Shown one piece after another: positions 23,672 to 37,400 of a stretch of 64,000 nucleotides of DNA. The first letter of the stretch is position 1, and each line of letters opens with the position of its first letter. The translations under genes were made by a program, and so were the position numbers. This stretch comes from Liolophura sinensis (Eukaryota; Mollusca; Polyplacophora; Chitonida; Chitonidae): assembly GCF_032854445.1 (NCBI RefSeq), contig NC_088301.1, forward strand, positions 31,790,402-31,854,401, in the 5' to 3' direction. The notes below the pieces were generated by a model. The model did no database searches, was not told the DNA's origin, and saw nothing but the letters and a program-made list of their open reading frames with translations.

Positions 23672-26600
23672 CTAAACAAAAAGTAAAATCAAGAGAAAAC
23701 TGATAACCCAACAAGAGAGTTTTATTATTTCTTGGTTTTTAATGTCACTTAAAGTGCTTCTCAAGTTTAGAGAGAACCTGGTTAGAAATATTGAAATGAT
23801 AAGAATGAAATCCTATGGAACAGAGCTAACACTATGGTTCAAAAGCATTTATGATGAATAACATTACTTAACCCCAATAACTGAACAGTCTTCAAAAACA
23901 AAAGATATGGCAGCTTCCATCAAATTTTCCCGGTGTTTATGATAATAATTCTTATAATGATGCCAAGAACATTTATATAGATATGTACCCATGTAATGAT
24001 GGAAAGCAATTGGTCTTTAATTAAGTTTTCACAGCACAAATGACCACACAAGCATCATCGATCACTCACTTTAAGCAAGGTCCTATATGTCCTTAGTAAT
24101 GGGAGAATCTGCAAATTCTCTGTTCAAGAATAGTTTACCATTTTCTTAACAGAAAGAAAATTAAGAGTGTGTTGTATGTGATAGGGTGCATTTATAGAAA
24201 ACCTAGGTACTGCTGTACTGATGATTAGATGCTCATTTTGTAAAAGTTCATTTATTTACACAAAGAAGGGAGTAAAGTTTTTGTATTTTGAACTAGGGAT
24301 TTCTCCCAGGCAAAACTGTGGCACGGTGTTCACACACAGGTTGATGGTCAGGGTTGAAATATAAAAGGCAATGGGCATCATATAACATACATGTATGAAC
24401 TCAGTCTGTCACCTTCTGTATATTACTGACTATAATATCACAGCAAAATGGATGGAGTATTACGCAAACCTTTATACATTACAGCAATATAGTTGAAATA
24501 TTGCTAACAGGATGTACATGTATTTAGGTTGTACATGTCTGTGTGTGTACCTGTTGTGATTTGGCTGGAAGACAACCTCTTACAGATGATGAGCGCTCAG
24601 AGATCGGGGACACGTCTGGGGACACCTGATCCAGCACAACATTGGTCTGAAAACATTGGATAAGCCTTAAACCATACTCATCCATACATTTGGATAATAT
24701 TTTCATCAAAATAATACAATAACAAAGCAGTCTGAGGTCATGGTCTGGTTTGTATGTTGTATGAATTTAAAAATACTATTTGTGACTGCAAGTCTTAACA
24801 GTTAAAAGCATCTTTGAAACTCTAATCTTAATCTTCAATATTTAGACAATAAACCCAATCAGTGCTCTGTGAAAGAAATTAATGTGGATACATGTAATTC
24901 TCTAACATACTCTGCTTGGACAGGGTATAAAGCTTTATAAAATGTTGTACCAGTGCTTATTCAGTGACAGTAAAGGCCTGTATATACTCAGAATTTAAGT
25001 CAAGGAATCATCCAAAATCACTCACATTTCTCAGTTCACCTTACAATTTAGTTTCATTTATTTTCTAGAATTCACCATTATGAAAATGGGCGATCAAAGG
25101 CAAAGAAGTACATATAGATTGCATGCAGATTCTGATTGTTTAAACTTAATTGTTAACACAGTATGATGGCACTGACGGATTGGAAAATGACTATGTTCTC
25201 CTTCCCACTAACTTAATTGAAGAAGTTGATGTCTTTTGAATCACTTCTTACCTATATGTACGCACATACCCGTGGGATTATCATGAAGACTAGTAGTTGT
25301 AGGTTCGTTAAGTAAATCCAGTGACGTCAAGAAACATGCACGCATATTTATTGAGGGAAACCCTCTAACGACATTCGAGATATAAAAAAAAACCATCCAT
25401 GGAGAACTTTTTGGGGAAAAAAATTAAAGAAGAAAACTTAAAAACATGACACTATGGCTGAAAAGAGCACATTTTTTTCTATCTGGTGGTGCCTGCTCCA
25501 TAATTTTGTGATTTTTCCAAAACAGCAAAGCTGGCATAAAGCGCAGAGTCCATCAAGTCCTCCATCTTTGACACCCTGTAATTTGTGCTGGGGGTGTGTT
25601 GTGTCTCAGCCAATGAGAGTCTTTAAAACTGCCGGCTTGTTCATGTAAACTCGGAACCACTGACTTTATTTATAATTTATCATCTTGAGGTACATATAAG
25701 AATTCTTTTTATGGCACGCACCTGTGAGGAAATGCATACTCTTTTCAATGGTATTTGTTTGTAATTTAAGTTTTCTTCTCCTTTAACCCTCCCTGTTTAC
25801 TGGGGTCATGATCAGTGTCTATACCTGTTTTAATCTGTCTGAAGACAAAGACTGGGGACCACTAGCCTGCTTGTCAGACTCCTCAGAGCGCAAGCGCAGC
25901 GATTGTTGTTGTTGTTGTAACATGATCTGTAATCGCCGCTGTGCCTCCTCATGTTGCCGATTGAGCTCCGCAATCTGTGCAGACAGAAGCGGGTTGTCTG
26001 ATACAGGTTTTGAATCGCCACTTTCTTGAGTCATACTACTCTGTCCAATCCCAATCTGGGCATGTAGGCCATGTTGTTGTCCATCTCCAACTCGATTGGC
26101 TGAAATTGAAGCCCCACCTAAAGAGGCTACAGACTGACCACTCACACTTCTGAAGGCACTAGCTGAATGGCCTATAGAAACTGGGATACTTTCACGACTT
26201 GGGTCATTGGTTAGTGACAGAGGTTCGCTCTGAATGGATGGAACTATATGTGGATCTGCTCGATGAAAAGTAGCTGCTGATTGAGTAGACCTGACTGGCT
26301 GTTGGTGCAAAGGTTCGCTCTGATTGGATGGAACTACATGTGGATTTACTTTTTGTGAAGTAGCTTCTGACTGAGTAGACCTGTCTGGCTGTTGGTCCAG
26401 TGCCGCATCCCCTTGTCTTTCTAGCAGCTTAAATCCTTGTCTCTTGAAGAAGTTAACAGGAATATTGGTCTGAACAAGAGGCACTGGTTTTGGGACGTTA
26501 ACAACAGCAGTTGGTGGGGCAGGAGCCTGCTGGAAAGGCATGGATTCAGAGAGCTTACTGACACCTCTGTTGTTTGCAGTAGTCTGCGGTACTGAACAAA

Positions 26601-28392
26601 GAAAAACAATATCATTACAAATAAGCAAGAAACCAAGCAAATTGTAATCTAAATGTGATCAATGGGAGTCATTATGTTACAAACAGATCTTGATGATTTC
26701 CTTTTGGAATTTTCAAAATGGGTGTTGGGCCAAGGTGAAGTTCTGGGGAGATGCCACTGATAAAGTGGGTAACAGCATCGGTATCAATAAAATGCTAAAA
26801 TGTTGAAAAAATTGTCAAAGTCCAAAACATACCATCAATGTATTTTTTCTTTGTTTTTGTTTTTGGTAAAATATATAAAGGAACATGTACTACTACTGTA
26901 CACACATTAAAAGTCTCTACTACAATACCTCACAAAGTCAAATTAGTAACTACAGGAAGAGTTGATTACAAACACAAAATTTTGTAAGTGGGCATCGATA
27001 ATTTAGGTACCATCCACAAAGTGTTTATCCATCTACCAGAGTAGAAAGTAAATGTTCAGGGGCCAGTCGTTTAAAAGTTAAAACAGGTTTAAAACTTAAT
27101 ACCAGTCTTGATCTTATACAAAATTAATGGCCCTTTAGTCCAAACTATTGTAATTACCGGGCTTAACTGCTAAAACACCTAAATGTTAAATGTTAGTAAA
27201 TGTTCAGAAAAATGATAAACTGAGTGTTAAAACAGTATTATCAAGGCTATATGATCAGACACCAATGGTCCATATTCCGCCTGATAACAGGACAGACAGT
27301 AAACGTTCAGAAAAATGATAAACTGACTGTGAAAACAGTATTATCAAGGCTATATCAGAAACCAATGGTTCATATTCAGCCTAATAACAGAACAGACAGT
27401 AAATGTTTAGACAAATGATAAACTGACCACGAAAATGGTATTAAGAAAAGTATATGATCAGGCACCAATGGTCCATATTCAGCCCCATACAAGTAAATGT
27501 TCCCATGAATTACCTGGCCTACAGTCAGGTAAACGTGTCCTCTGTACAGGTGGGGAGAGCAGTATAGCAGGCTGTAAGATGTCACCCTGCCTCACCAGAG
27601 ATGGAGGTAGAAGGCTAGCCTCATCACTCACACATTCACCAGCTTCACCTGACCACATCAAAATATAATGTTTACTGGTAACTCAAGCACTAAAACATAT
27701 ACAGTAAATGACACACAAATAAATTTCACACACAAAAAAAATTAAAATTTTTAGCAGCAAACAAATGTTATAAAATATTACTTTTTGTTCTAAAACATAC
27801 ATTTTTCTCAACAGGATATCATCCTGTTTTCTGATAAACCTCAAAACACCTTTCTAAGAAAAACAGAACTCACAAAATAAGGCAAAATATACAGATTAGA
27901 GAGAGAAATTTTAGGTCATTTAATGAAACTATCTACTGCAATAGCTTCCCTCAAATGCCAGCTGAAAGCTCTCAATGGCACTGCTTCACATCGTACTTAA
28001 CAATTTTTCAATCATATGCATGGTCATTTGGATAAAGCACTGTGCTCAAGGCAGCCAATAATTCCATGTTAAATGAGGCTGCAGACTTGGATTCAGTTCT
28101 TGCTAGTTCACCTGTTGCTTTAAGTCACCATGTTTGTCAGATACCTGGCGGAGGAAATGGTCTCTTGGTGTACTTTTGTTTCCTATAATCATAAACCCGA
28201 GGTTGCTTTCACAGAACTTCGTAAATCAATTCTTCGTAACTTTTCTCGTAAATGACGTTGCTATATGGCACTATAACCTAGACAACGTCTTTTACCAAAA
28301 ATGTTATGGGAAATGTGATAAATAAAGTTTTGTGAAAATGGCCCTAGATTTTTGTTGTAGAAGCAAAAATTCCTTCACTGTGGTTTTAAACT

Positions 28393-28457
<65 letters not shown>

Positions 28458-31400
28458 GTTGTTTAATGCCATAGTAGCACATAAGTGTCATCGACCGCTG
28501 CTTGTTAGCAAAGCCCCATGAACAAGGAGCGTGGGGTGGGAGTCAAGGTATAGAAAGTTTGCACACCTAGTGGCTGCTGAGTGGGTTTAGGGGGGGTGGT
28601 GAACTCCAGGGGAGAGGCCGGTTGACCAGTGGTCAGGGACACATCCTCATATGGCATGCTTTTAACAGGATGTCCTTGAGACATCTTCACCAACATAGCC
28701 TAAAAACAAGCACACCAAAAGGAGTCAAACAACTGTCTCTGTATCTCTGCACGACTTTAATGATCAGATCAGTAAAGACATATCTACAGTAAGATAAATA
28801 TAAGGAAAATAATGCTTGCACTTTGGCTAAAACTTAAAAACTAAATCAGTATAACTATAACAGAATTCAAGCACAAGTTGGGTGACTGCCTATATTTCAT
28901 GATAGAACCTAACATATTTGAGCTGAAACTTCGCCCACATGTAATTGATTTTGTAGGACTCATAGACTTCTTTTGACATTAGAAAGATGGAAAAATGTAA
29001 CTTTCAGCACCAAAAGTAATATCTTCTGACCTTTAATTGCTTCTAAAATTATATTTTTTTTAGGCGAAAGTTTAGGACAAATACAGTATTTAAGCAGCTG
29101 ATTTAATGTCTTACCTTGATAGCCTCCATTTCAGCCTGTGTCTCAGTTTTATATGTGCCAAACTCTGTCACAACCTTAGCATATTCTTCTTGTGTCAGGA
29201 TGATGTCCTGAAAGTATTAATTAATAACCAGATGAATGTCATCCTGGACAACAACTCTTACAAAACTGCAGCTTATGTACCGAGTCACAGATGTTCACAA
29301 ACAAACTGAAATCAGCCAGTACTATGTTCCATCAGACACCTTCCAGGTTCTTATCTTTTTAACATTTGCCACACATTTCATACTGCACTTCGCCATTAGC
29401 AACGTTCTCCTTGTATGTCTGTCAGCATTAGCAACAGGATGTTACCATGAAGTCATTCAAGGACACCACATTCATAAGAATTTACTATCTTAAATGTTAG
29501 TGTGAAATTTTGGCCCTCCCAGTTGAACTGTTTGATGTATGCTGTATTGAATGATAATCTGTCAACATCAGATGTTATTCATCCAATAAATTATAAATAC
29601 AGAACACAATCTAGATATGAAGCTATGAGGCTCACAAGTTCACCACATTCCATGCCCTTGGAAGACAAATGCAATGAAATTGCAAAATATTTTGTACATG
29701 TAGCAACTGTGAAAATATTACAAAGAGTTTAGATGCAAATAATCCATGCATACGCAATATATACATACAAATATACACCAAAGTCTCCGGTCTTATCAGG
29801 ATTGGTGATATTGGGAATTAAAAATGTTTCATATAGATTGAGGGTATTGCTGATGTCTTGAATGACTCACTGAAGTGAGGGCATCCACCACTGTCCTGAG
29901 CTGAACCACATCCTGGGTTAACTGTTCTCTTATGGTCATCTCAGCCTGAAGTCTTCTGTCAGTCTGTAGCAGAACAAGGTTTTCTGTACTTGGCATGTAA
30001 CACATCTATTTCATACAGAGACTAATACTGTCCAGGTTTCAATGCCAAAATATCCTTGAGTACAGAAATGACTGACTGACTGACTGAATGAGTGAATGAA
30101 TACATAAATAAATAAATAATGAAAAAAGATAACATGGCACTTTTTAAGTTCAGCTAAAAACAAAAACCATTTATTATGTTCAAAAATATATTTCAAATAT
30201 TTGTAAATAATTTACAGCATCACCATCAATGCTAACATCAAGCTTCCCTGAAGGGATGAGGTCCTCCATTTTTCTGGCCATACAGCCAGCATGAAACTGT
30301 TGTTGTAGTTACTGAAGTCTGAGGGTAATGATTATTTTTAGTATTTTTGAAGATGGAGATGGGGACAGTAAATAATTTCAGAAATTTCTCTTTCATACAT
30401 TTTCGTTTCACAAGTTTGCAAGATTCAATCAATTTTTGTCTCTTATTGCACAGACGCACCTCTCTCAGATGGCGAGTTAGGCGACTAACTGAATCTACTA
30501 AGGCCATTGTGTAGCCAGAGAAGGACTCGCTGTGCGGTTGGTCTGCCTCTGAGCTGCGCCCAGTCTGCTGCTCTAACTCCCTGATGTCACACTGTAAACT
30601 AATCAGTACCTGAAACATAGCATACATTCTCATAATGTTTGCCTGTCTGAACATGAAACAGTGGATGAAGCTTTGTCATACAGCAACTCAATCAGTACCT
30701 GAAACTCTGGATGAAAGCTTCTCTCACTGTAACCCAATCAGTACCTGAAACTCTGGATGAAGGCTTCTCTCACTGTAACCCAATCAGTATCTGAAACTCT
30801 GGATGAAGGCTTCTCTCACTGTAACCCAATCAGTATCTGAAACTCTGGATGAAGGTTTCTCTCACAGTAACCCCATCAGTACCTGAAACTCTGGATGAAG
30901 GCTTCTCTCACTGTAACCCCATCAGTACCTGAAACTCTGGATGAAGGCTTCTCTCACTGTAACTCAATCAGTATCTGAACCTTTGGATGAAGGCTTCTCT
31001 CACTGTAACTCAATCAGTATCTGAAACTTTTGGTGAAGCCTTCTCTCACTGTAAGTCAATCAGTATCTGAAACTCTGGATGAAGGCTTCTCTTACAGCAA
31101 CCCAATCAGTACCTGAAACTCTGGATGAAGGCTTCTCTCACTGTAACCCACTCAGTACCTGAAACTCTGGAAGAAGGCTTCTCTCACTGTAACTCAATCA
31201 GTATCTGAACCTCTGGATGAAGGCTTCTCTCACTGTAACTCAATCAGTATCTGAACCTTTGGGTGAAGCCTTCTCTCACTGTAACCCAATCAGTACCTGA
31301 ACCAGAGGATGAAACCTTCTCCTACTGTAATTGAAACAATGGATGAAACCTTCTCTCACAGTAAGTTAACACAATCAGTATCTGAAACAGTGGATGAATC

Positions 31401-34400
31401 CTTTAATCACTGTATCCCAATCAGTACCTGAAACACTGGCCTCCTACTGTAACGTGATCAGTGGATGAAACCTTCTCACACTAACTTGAACACTGGATTA
31501 AACCTTATCCCAACTGTTAAAGAAACAGTATTGAAAGACTGGATGAAATCTTCTCTCACTGTAATCCAAAGATGGATAAAGCCCTTTCCACTGTAACACA
31601 ATCAGTACACCCGCATCGTTGCATTAAACATTGACACGTTATACAGAACCGGCATCAGCAAACACTGGTACACTGTACATGACAGCGCTGTGCCTTGTGG
31701 CTAAGTAGATGAAGTTCTAAAACCAATTGTTACATGTGACCATAAACCATTAAAACTGAGATAAGCATAATACTGGCACATACAGTGTAATATTTACTGA
31801 TATCTCCCACATAAAAAGTGACCTGAAGACCATTTTTAATCTCCATAAACTTTACTTGACTTGGCTACTAGTTATTGCAGACAAATATCCATGAAACTAC
31901 CTGTTTTAAATCTGTTAAGCTCAGAGGTGCTGTTGATGTCCCATCCTCGTCAGATGTCACACATTTCTTAGAGCGTCTAATCTTAGCTGTGTCATTTGCT
32001 GCTGACTTGGGAGACTGTAATCTGGATGGAACTTTTTTCTGAGGTGGAGTTTCAAATATACTACCATCTGAAGAAAGTCAATAAATAAAGTACAGATTCA
32101 ATAACAATTTCTTCCTAATATCACTCCATCTACCTGACTACACATATCAACTCAACTTTGAGTGTAATAAGAAAGTACCGGTAACTACATCTAATCTGGT
32201 CACTGCACACAAAAGCCTTTTCTCTCCGCCCTCCCACAATACCTCAACAATCTGCACAAGATTATATTAACAGGGAGAAATAAAATGATCAATTAAAACA
32301 ATATTCACCCTTGTATTTATTTATTTATTTGATTCGTGTTTTACTCCATGCTCAAGAATATTTCACTTTATATACAATAGCAGCATTATGGTGGGAGGAA
32401 ACAGAGCAGAGCCCATCGGAAACCGATAAACATCCGCATGTTGCTGGCAGACCTTCTCATGTATCACTGGAAAGGAAGCCAGCAAGAGCTGGACATGAAC
32501 TCAATGCAACCACATTGGTAAAAGGCTACCGAGTCATTGTGCTGCATTCAACCTTGTAGCTCAGTGATGGCAATAAAATGGCAAATTAACTTGGTATTGC
32601 TGGTAAATATTTATTTCACAAGGTTGGTGTCAAGTAACTTGTATTACCTGGATTATTTAGCAAATCCTCTAAAATAAATACTTCCCAAAATAACTCATCT
32701 TTTGTGGACAATTTCCATTACTGTATATACCTGCCCATTTTGATTTGCCCCACCGTAATGAGGTAATGCAGAAACTCAAAATTTGAAACTCCCATGCTGG
32801 TTGTGGCAACAGGAACACATCAGTGGATCAGGCCACCATGGCTTCTCCTCCCTGCCATCAAAAAAGTATATCATGTCTTACCCTTTGACAAGCCTGAGCC
32901 CTCAGGAAGTTTAGTGCTGTGACTGGGCCCGGCCCCGTTGCTTATCGTAACAGGAGCCCCACCGCTGATTGTACTCAGGGTGCCATTCTGTTCCTGGGCT
33001 GCTGCCAGAAACTGGTGAAATCTGTCCAGGTTTAGACGAGGCTGGTAGACAATAGGCTCTGGAGCATCATCTGAACAATACCAATTATAGTCAGCCAGGT
33101 ATTTATTTCATTGGTCTATAATGTTATACTCAAGAACTTATATATTGTTATGAGTGAAGGAAGTTGAAGTGTGAGGAAACAAAACAATATCTACACAACA
33201 ACAAACTTTATAAATTAGAGCCCTTCATGATCTGGACCATGTCCTATAAAACCTACGCTTTAGCCTCCTGTATTACTGATAATACAGACAAAATGCATTC
33301 AGTTGGGCAATGCCAAACAATAGAAAATAGGTTCCTTTGTTCTATTTCTACTGACCTACAGATGTACTTCTAAGATTGTAATGAGTTGTATATAAAGAGC
33401 TGTGTGTAAGGAGTTGTGTATAAAGACTTGTGTACAAAGAGCCGTGTATGAAGTATTGTGTACAAAGAGTTGTGTACAAAGAGCCATACATAAAGCACTG
33501 TGTACAAGGAGTTGTGTATAAAGAGCTGCTCAAAAATACTTGTGTATGAAGAACTGAGTACAAAGTTGTGTGTATACAGACTCTTGTGCAAAGACTTATG
33601 TATTTGAATAAAGAATTGTGTACAAAGATTTGTGTATAGACACCTGTGTACAAAGAGTTGTGTTCAAAGAGTAGTGTACAGAGAGTTGGTGTATAAAAAC
33701 TCTTCTGTAAAGAGCTATGTGCAGATTTGTGTAAAAGAGTTCTGCCAAAAAAGTTGCGTATACAGAGTTGTGTAAGCAGACATGTCTATAAAGAGTTATG
33801 TGTAGACTTGTGTAAAAAGAGTTGTGCATAAAGTGTTTTGTATAAAGAGTTGTATTTGAATTTGTGTATATATAGTTGAGTATTTGAAATTGTGTATCAA
33901 GAACTGTCTTTACTGACCACTGTTGTCCTCTTCCTCCTCCTCTGTGGATTCATTTAGAGCTGTGCCATCCATGATTGACTGACTGAGCATCTCCAGCTGT
34001 GTCTGCACATCAGCATCTAAACTCACCAGCCTGCAAGAGGGATGGAGCAAATCAACAAGGCAACTACAATATTCACTGTCAGCACAACAGTGTCTAAACT
34101 AACCAGTCTGCAAGAGGTAGCACATACATGTACAACACTCACAATAAACACAACAGTGCCTAAACTAACCAGTCTGCAAGAGGCAGCAAATACACATACA
34201 ACACTCAAAATAAACACAACAGTGCCTAAACTAACCAGTCCGCAAGAGGGAGCAAATACACATACAACACTCACAATAAACACAACAGTGCCTAAACTAA
34301 CCAGTCTGCAAGAGGCAGCAAATACATGTACAACACTCACAATAAACACAACAGTGCCTAAACTAGCTAGTCTGCAAGAAGCAGCAAATACATGTACAAC

Positions 34401-37400
34401 ACTCAAAATAAACACAACAGTGCCTAAACTAACCAGTCTGCAAAAGGGAGCAAATACATGTACAACACTCACAATAAACACAACAGTGCCTAAACTATCC
34501 AGTCTGCAAGAGGGAGCGAATACATGTACAACACTCACAATAAACACAACAGTGCCTAAACTAGCCAGTCTGCAAGAGGCAGCAAATACATGTACAACAC
34601 TCACAATAAACACCACAGTGCCTAAACTAGCCACTCTGCAAGAGGGAGCAAATACATGCACAACACTCATAATAAACACCACAGTGCCTAAACTAGCCAG
34701 TCTGCAAGAGGGAGCAAATACATGTACAACACTCACAATAAACACAACAGTGCCTAAACTAGCCAGTCTGCAAGAGTGATGGTGGAAAATCAGCATGGCA
34801 ACTACAACACTAACAATCAAAACAACAGTGTCTAAACTAACCACCCTGCAAAATCAGTGTAATGAAGTATTGCAGCAAATACAACAGTCACAGTCAACAC
34901 AACAGGAATTAGCATAAAACTAGTGCAGCAAATACAACAACACAACAAAACAGTGTTTAGAATCAGCCCAATAAATACAACATGGTCAACATAGCAACCC
35001 TTGTTCAGCAAAACAGGACAAACAGTCTGTTGGGGAAATACAACACTGTCAACAGCAATATTCAGTGATTATCAATATCGCATTATTTAAAGACGGGAGT
35101 CTCCATGACTCAGTTGGTTAGCGTGCTAGTGCAGCATAATGACCCAGGAGTCTCTCACCAATGCGGTCCCTGTGAGTTCAAGTCCAGCTCATGCTGGCTT
35201 CCTCTCCAGTCGTACATGGGAAGGTCTGCCAGCAAACTGCTGACAGTCGTGGGTTTCCCCCGGGCTCTGCCCGGTTTCCATCCACCATAATGCTGATTGC
35301 CATCGTATAAGTGAAATATTCTTGAGCATGGCGTAAAACATCAATCAATTAAATAAATAAATAAATTTAAAGACGTTATCAAGCGCATATATGCAAGAGC
35401 TGGATGGATACTATGTATGGTTCATGGTTCAACGGATAAATACATTAGCCATTGCTCTATTTAGCCTTTGGCAAATGTGCACAATAACAGAACGCAGGTC
35501 ACCTACTTTGAGGTCTCGCCATTTCCTGGGGCAGCTGTCACACTGGGATAGCCAGTAAACCTCTGAAAACACACAATATATTGATATTCAAAGACTGAAC
35601 ATCACACTGATGACTTCGAATAGGACGGTACTTCTGAGAACTCAAATAATCAGATAACAAAGTAGGGTTTTCTTTCCTAAATCAATATGTTTGACACAGC
35701 ATTTGCAATCTTCACTGTAGCTCAGCAGTTGGGGGCCTCCTTGGTTAGCATGCCAAATCCCTCCCACCAATGTGGTCGCTGTGAGCTCTGCTGTAGGAAG
35801 GCCTACCAGAAGCCTGAGGATGGTCATGGGCTGACCCCCCCCACCCCCACCCCCCGGGCTCTGTCCGGTTTCACCCGACTGTAATGCTATAAGTATAAGT
35901 GAAATATCCTTGAGTACAGTAAAACACCAATCAATTAAATAAATACAAATAACTCAGCACAGTACTGAACCGTGGGAACTGTGGTTGATGTTTTTGATCA
36001 AAATTTTTGTCAACTTTTGTTTCTGAAATATGTCAATGCTCATTTGTGCTGACCTCAACAAAACCAGGTATGGGTGACCCACCATATATTTACAAAACAC
36101 CACTCTGACCAACTTTGTCTAACTCAGTCTGCAAACTAACCAGTGAATCACTCTATCAGATGTCACTGAATATAGTTCAGTAAGTTTAGAAATACTAGTA
36201 TAATCTCACAGAGCAAGTACATGTATGAACTTTGATCTGGTAAACTCTGTCCGACTTAAACCACAACTGAGCATGTTCTGGGGGATCACCATTCATCATG
36301 TATCAAGTTTTATTGAAATTTATGTTAGCAAGCCAGTATATTTTTACTACACAATGTAGGGTCAAAGGCCGAGTAAAATATCTCAGATAAACAAGTATGC
36401 CAACAGACAGAGAGGCAGGCAGACCCTGTAGTTCATTCAAGAACATCTTTAACTCTATTTCCCCCCAAGCAGCAGAATGTAGGAAAAATAGCAAGACAGG
36501 GGTGGTAACTTTATCCAATCCAAAAGTGAGTGGTGCAAACTTACTTTAGGGTTATCCCCGAATATATCTTGTACCACAGACATCATCTCATCTGACTTGG
36601 ACAGAACATCATGAAGCTGAAACCAAGTCATTGACAATCAAACCATATTCATATATGTGAATGTACATCACAGAACAGACCCAATGGGGACGGGTGCAGG
36701 GGCACGGAGGGGACATTAAGCTGGCCCAAAGAAGACATACTGTACACGTCACCTTGCCCACACTGAAGTGACACGGTGCATCGGGCTCAGGGCACATCGG
36801 GGGTGTTCACCGAGTTCTGAGCAAGATCAATAATGATGTAATTTCTGAAAAATCTGCCCTTTGACGGAATATATACATAACATAGAGGGCTAATTAACAG
36901 CTATGAAAATATCCCCAAGAAATTTTTAAACAAATATTCTGGTGCATAACTTTTTCGTTTAGCATAGTTTTGTTTTTATAGTCCTTTTCATGTATCCTTT
37001 AATAATTTTTTTGAGAAATCCCGCTTATAAGCTTGCTGAGTATAATATGGAAAATTTAAATAAGTAGTGTCCAAAAATAAGCAGAATTAGTGTAGATCTG
37101 ATTGCAGTAGCCGCTATGACTTGTGTGCATGTGTTACCTGCTGCTGGTCATACAGAATCTCTTTCATCACTGCCATCTGTCGTGCTGTGGCTTTGGGGGA
37201 CTTCCCTGTGCCAAAAACAGACAATATGCAGACCTTCACTTGTATCCTACAAGCTACATGTTATCTCTGGTGTCACGGCAAACTTGATGTATGGCTTCAA
37301 GTGTTTCATTTACGACCATGAAGTATAATCATTCATATATTCATTTGATTTTACATCTGTGTCCTAGATGCTCAGGCCACTATATTCAAAAGAATTTTAA

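Noticed and set aside
30680-31610. CRISPR array (regular repeats)
   Set aside because: There are no unique spacers between repeats; units are contiguous 46-bp copies in an animal intron.
33348-33829. Leu/Tyr/Thr-rich repeat ORFs on the - strand as proteins
   Set aside because: They come from the GTGTATAAAGAG-like short-period array in an intron; period and frame are irregular.
34023-34844. Long repeat ORFs on both strands (about 273 and 245 codons) as repeat proteins
   Set aside because: They arise because a 66-bp unit without stops is tandemly copied. Both strands are equally open, the region is intronic to SPICE1, and the unit derives from an exon edge.
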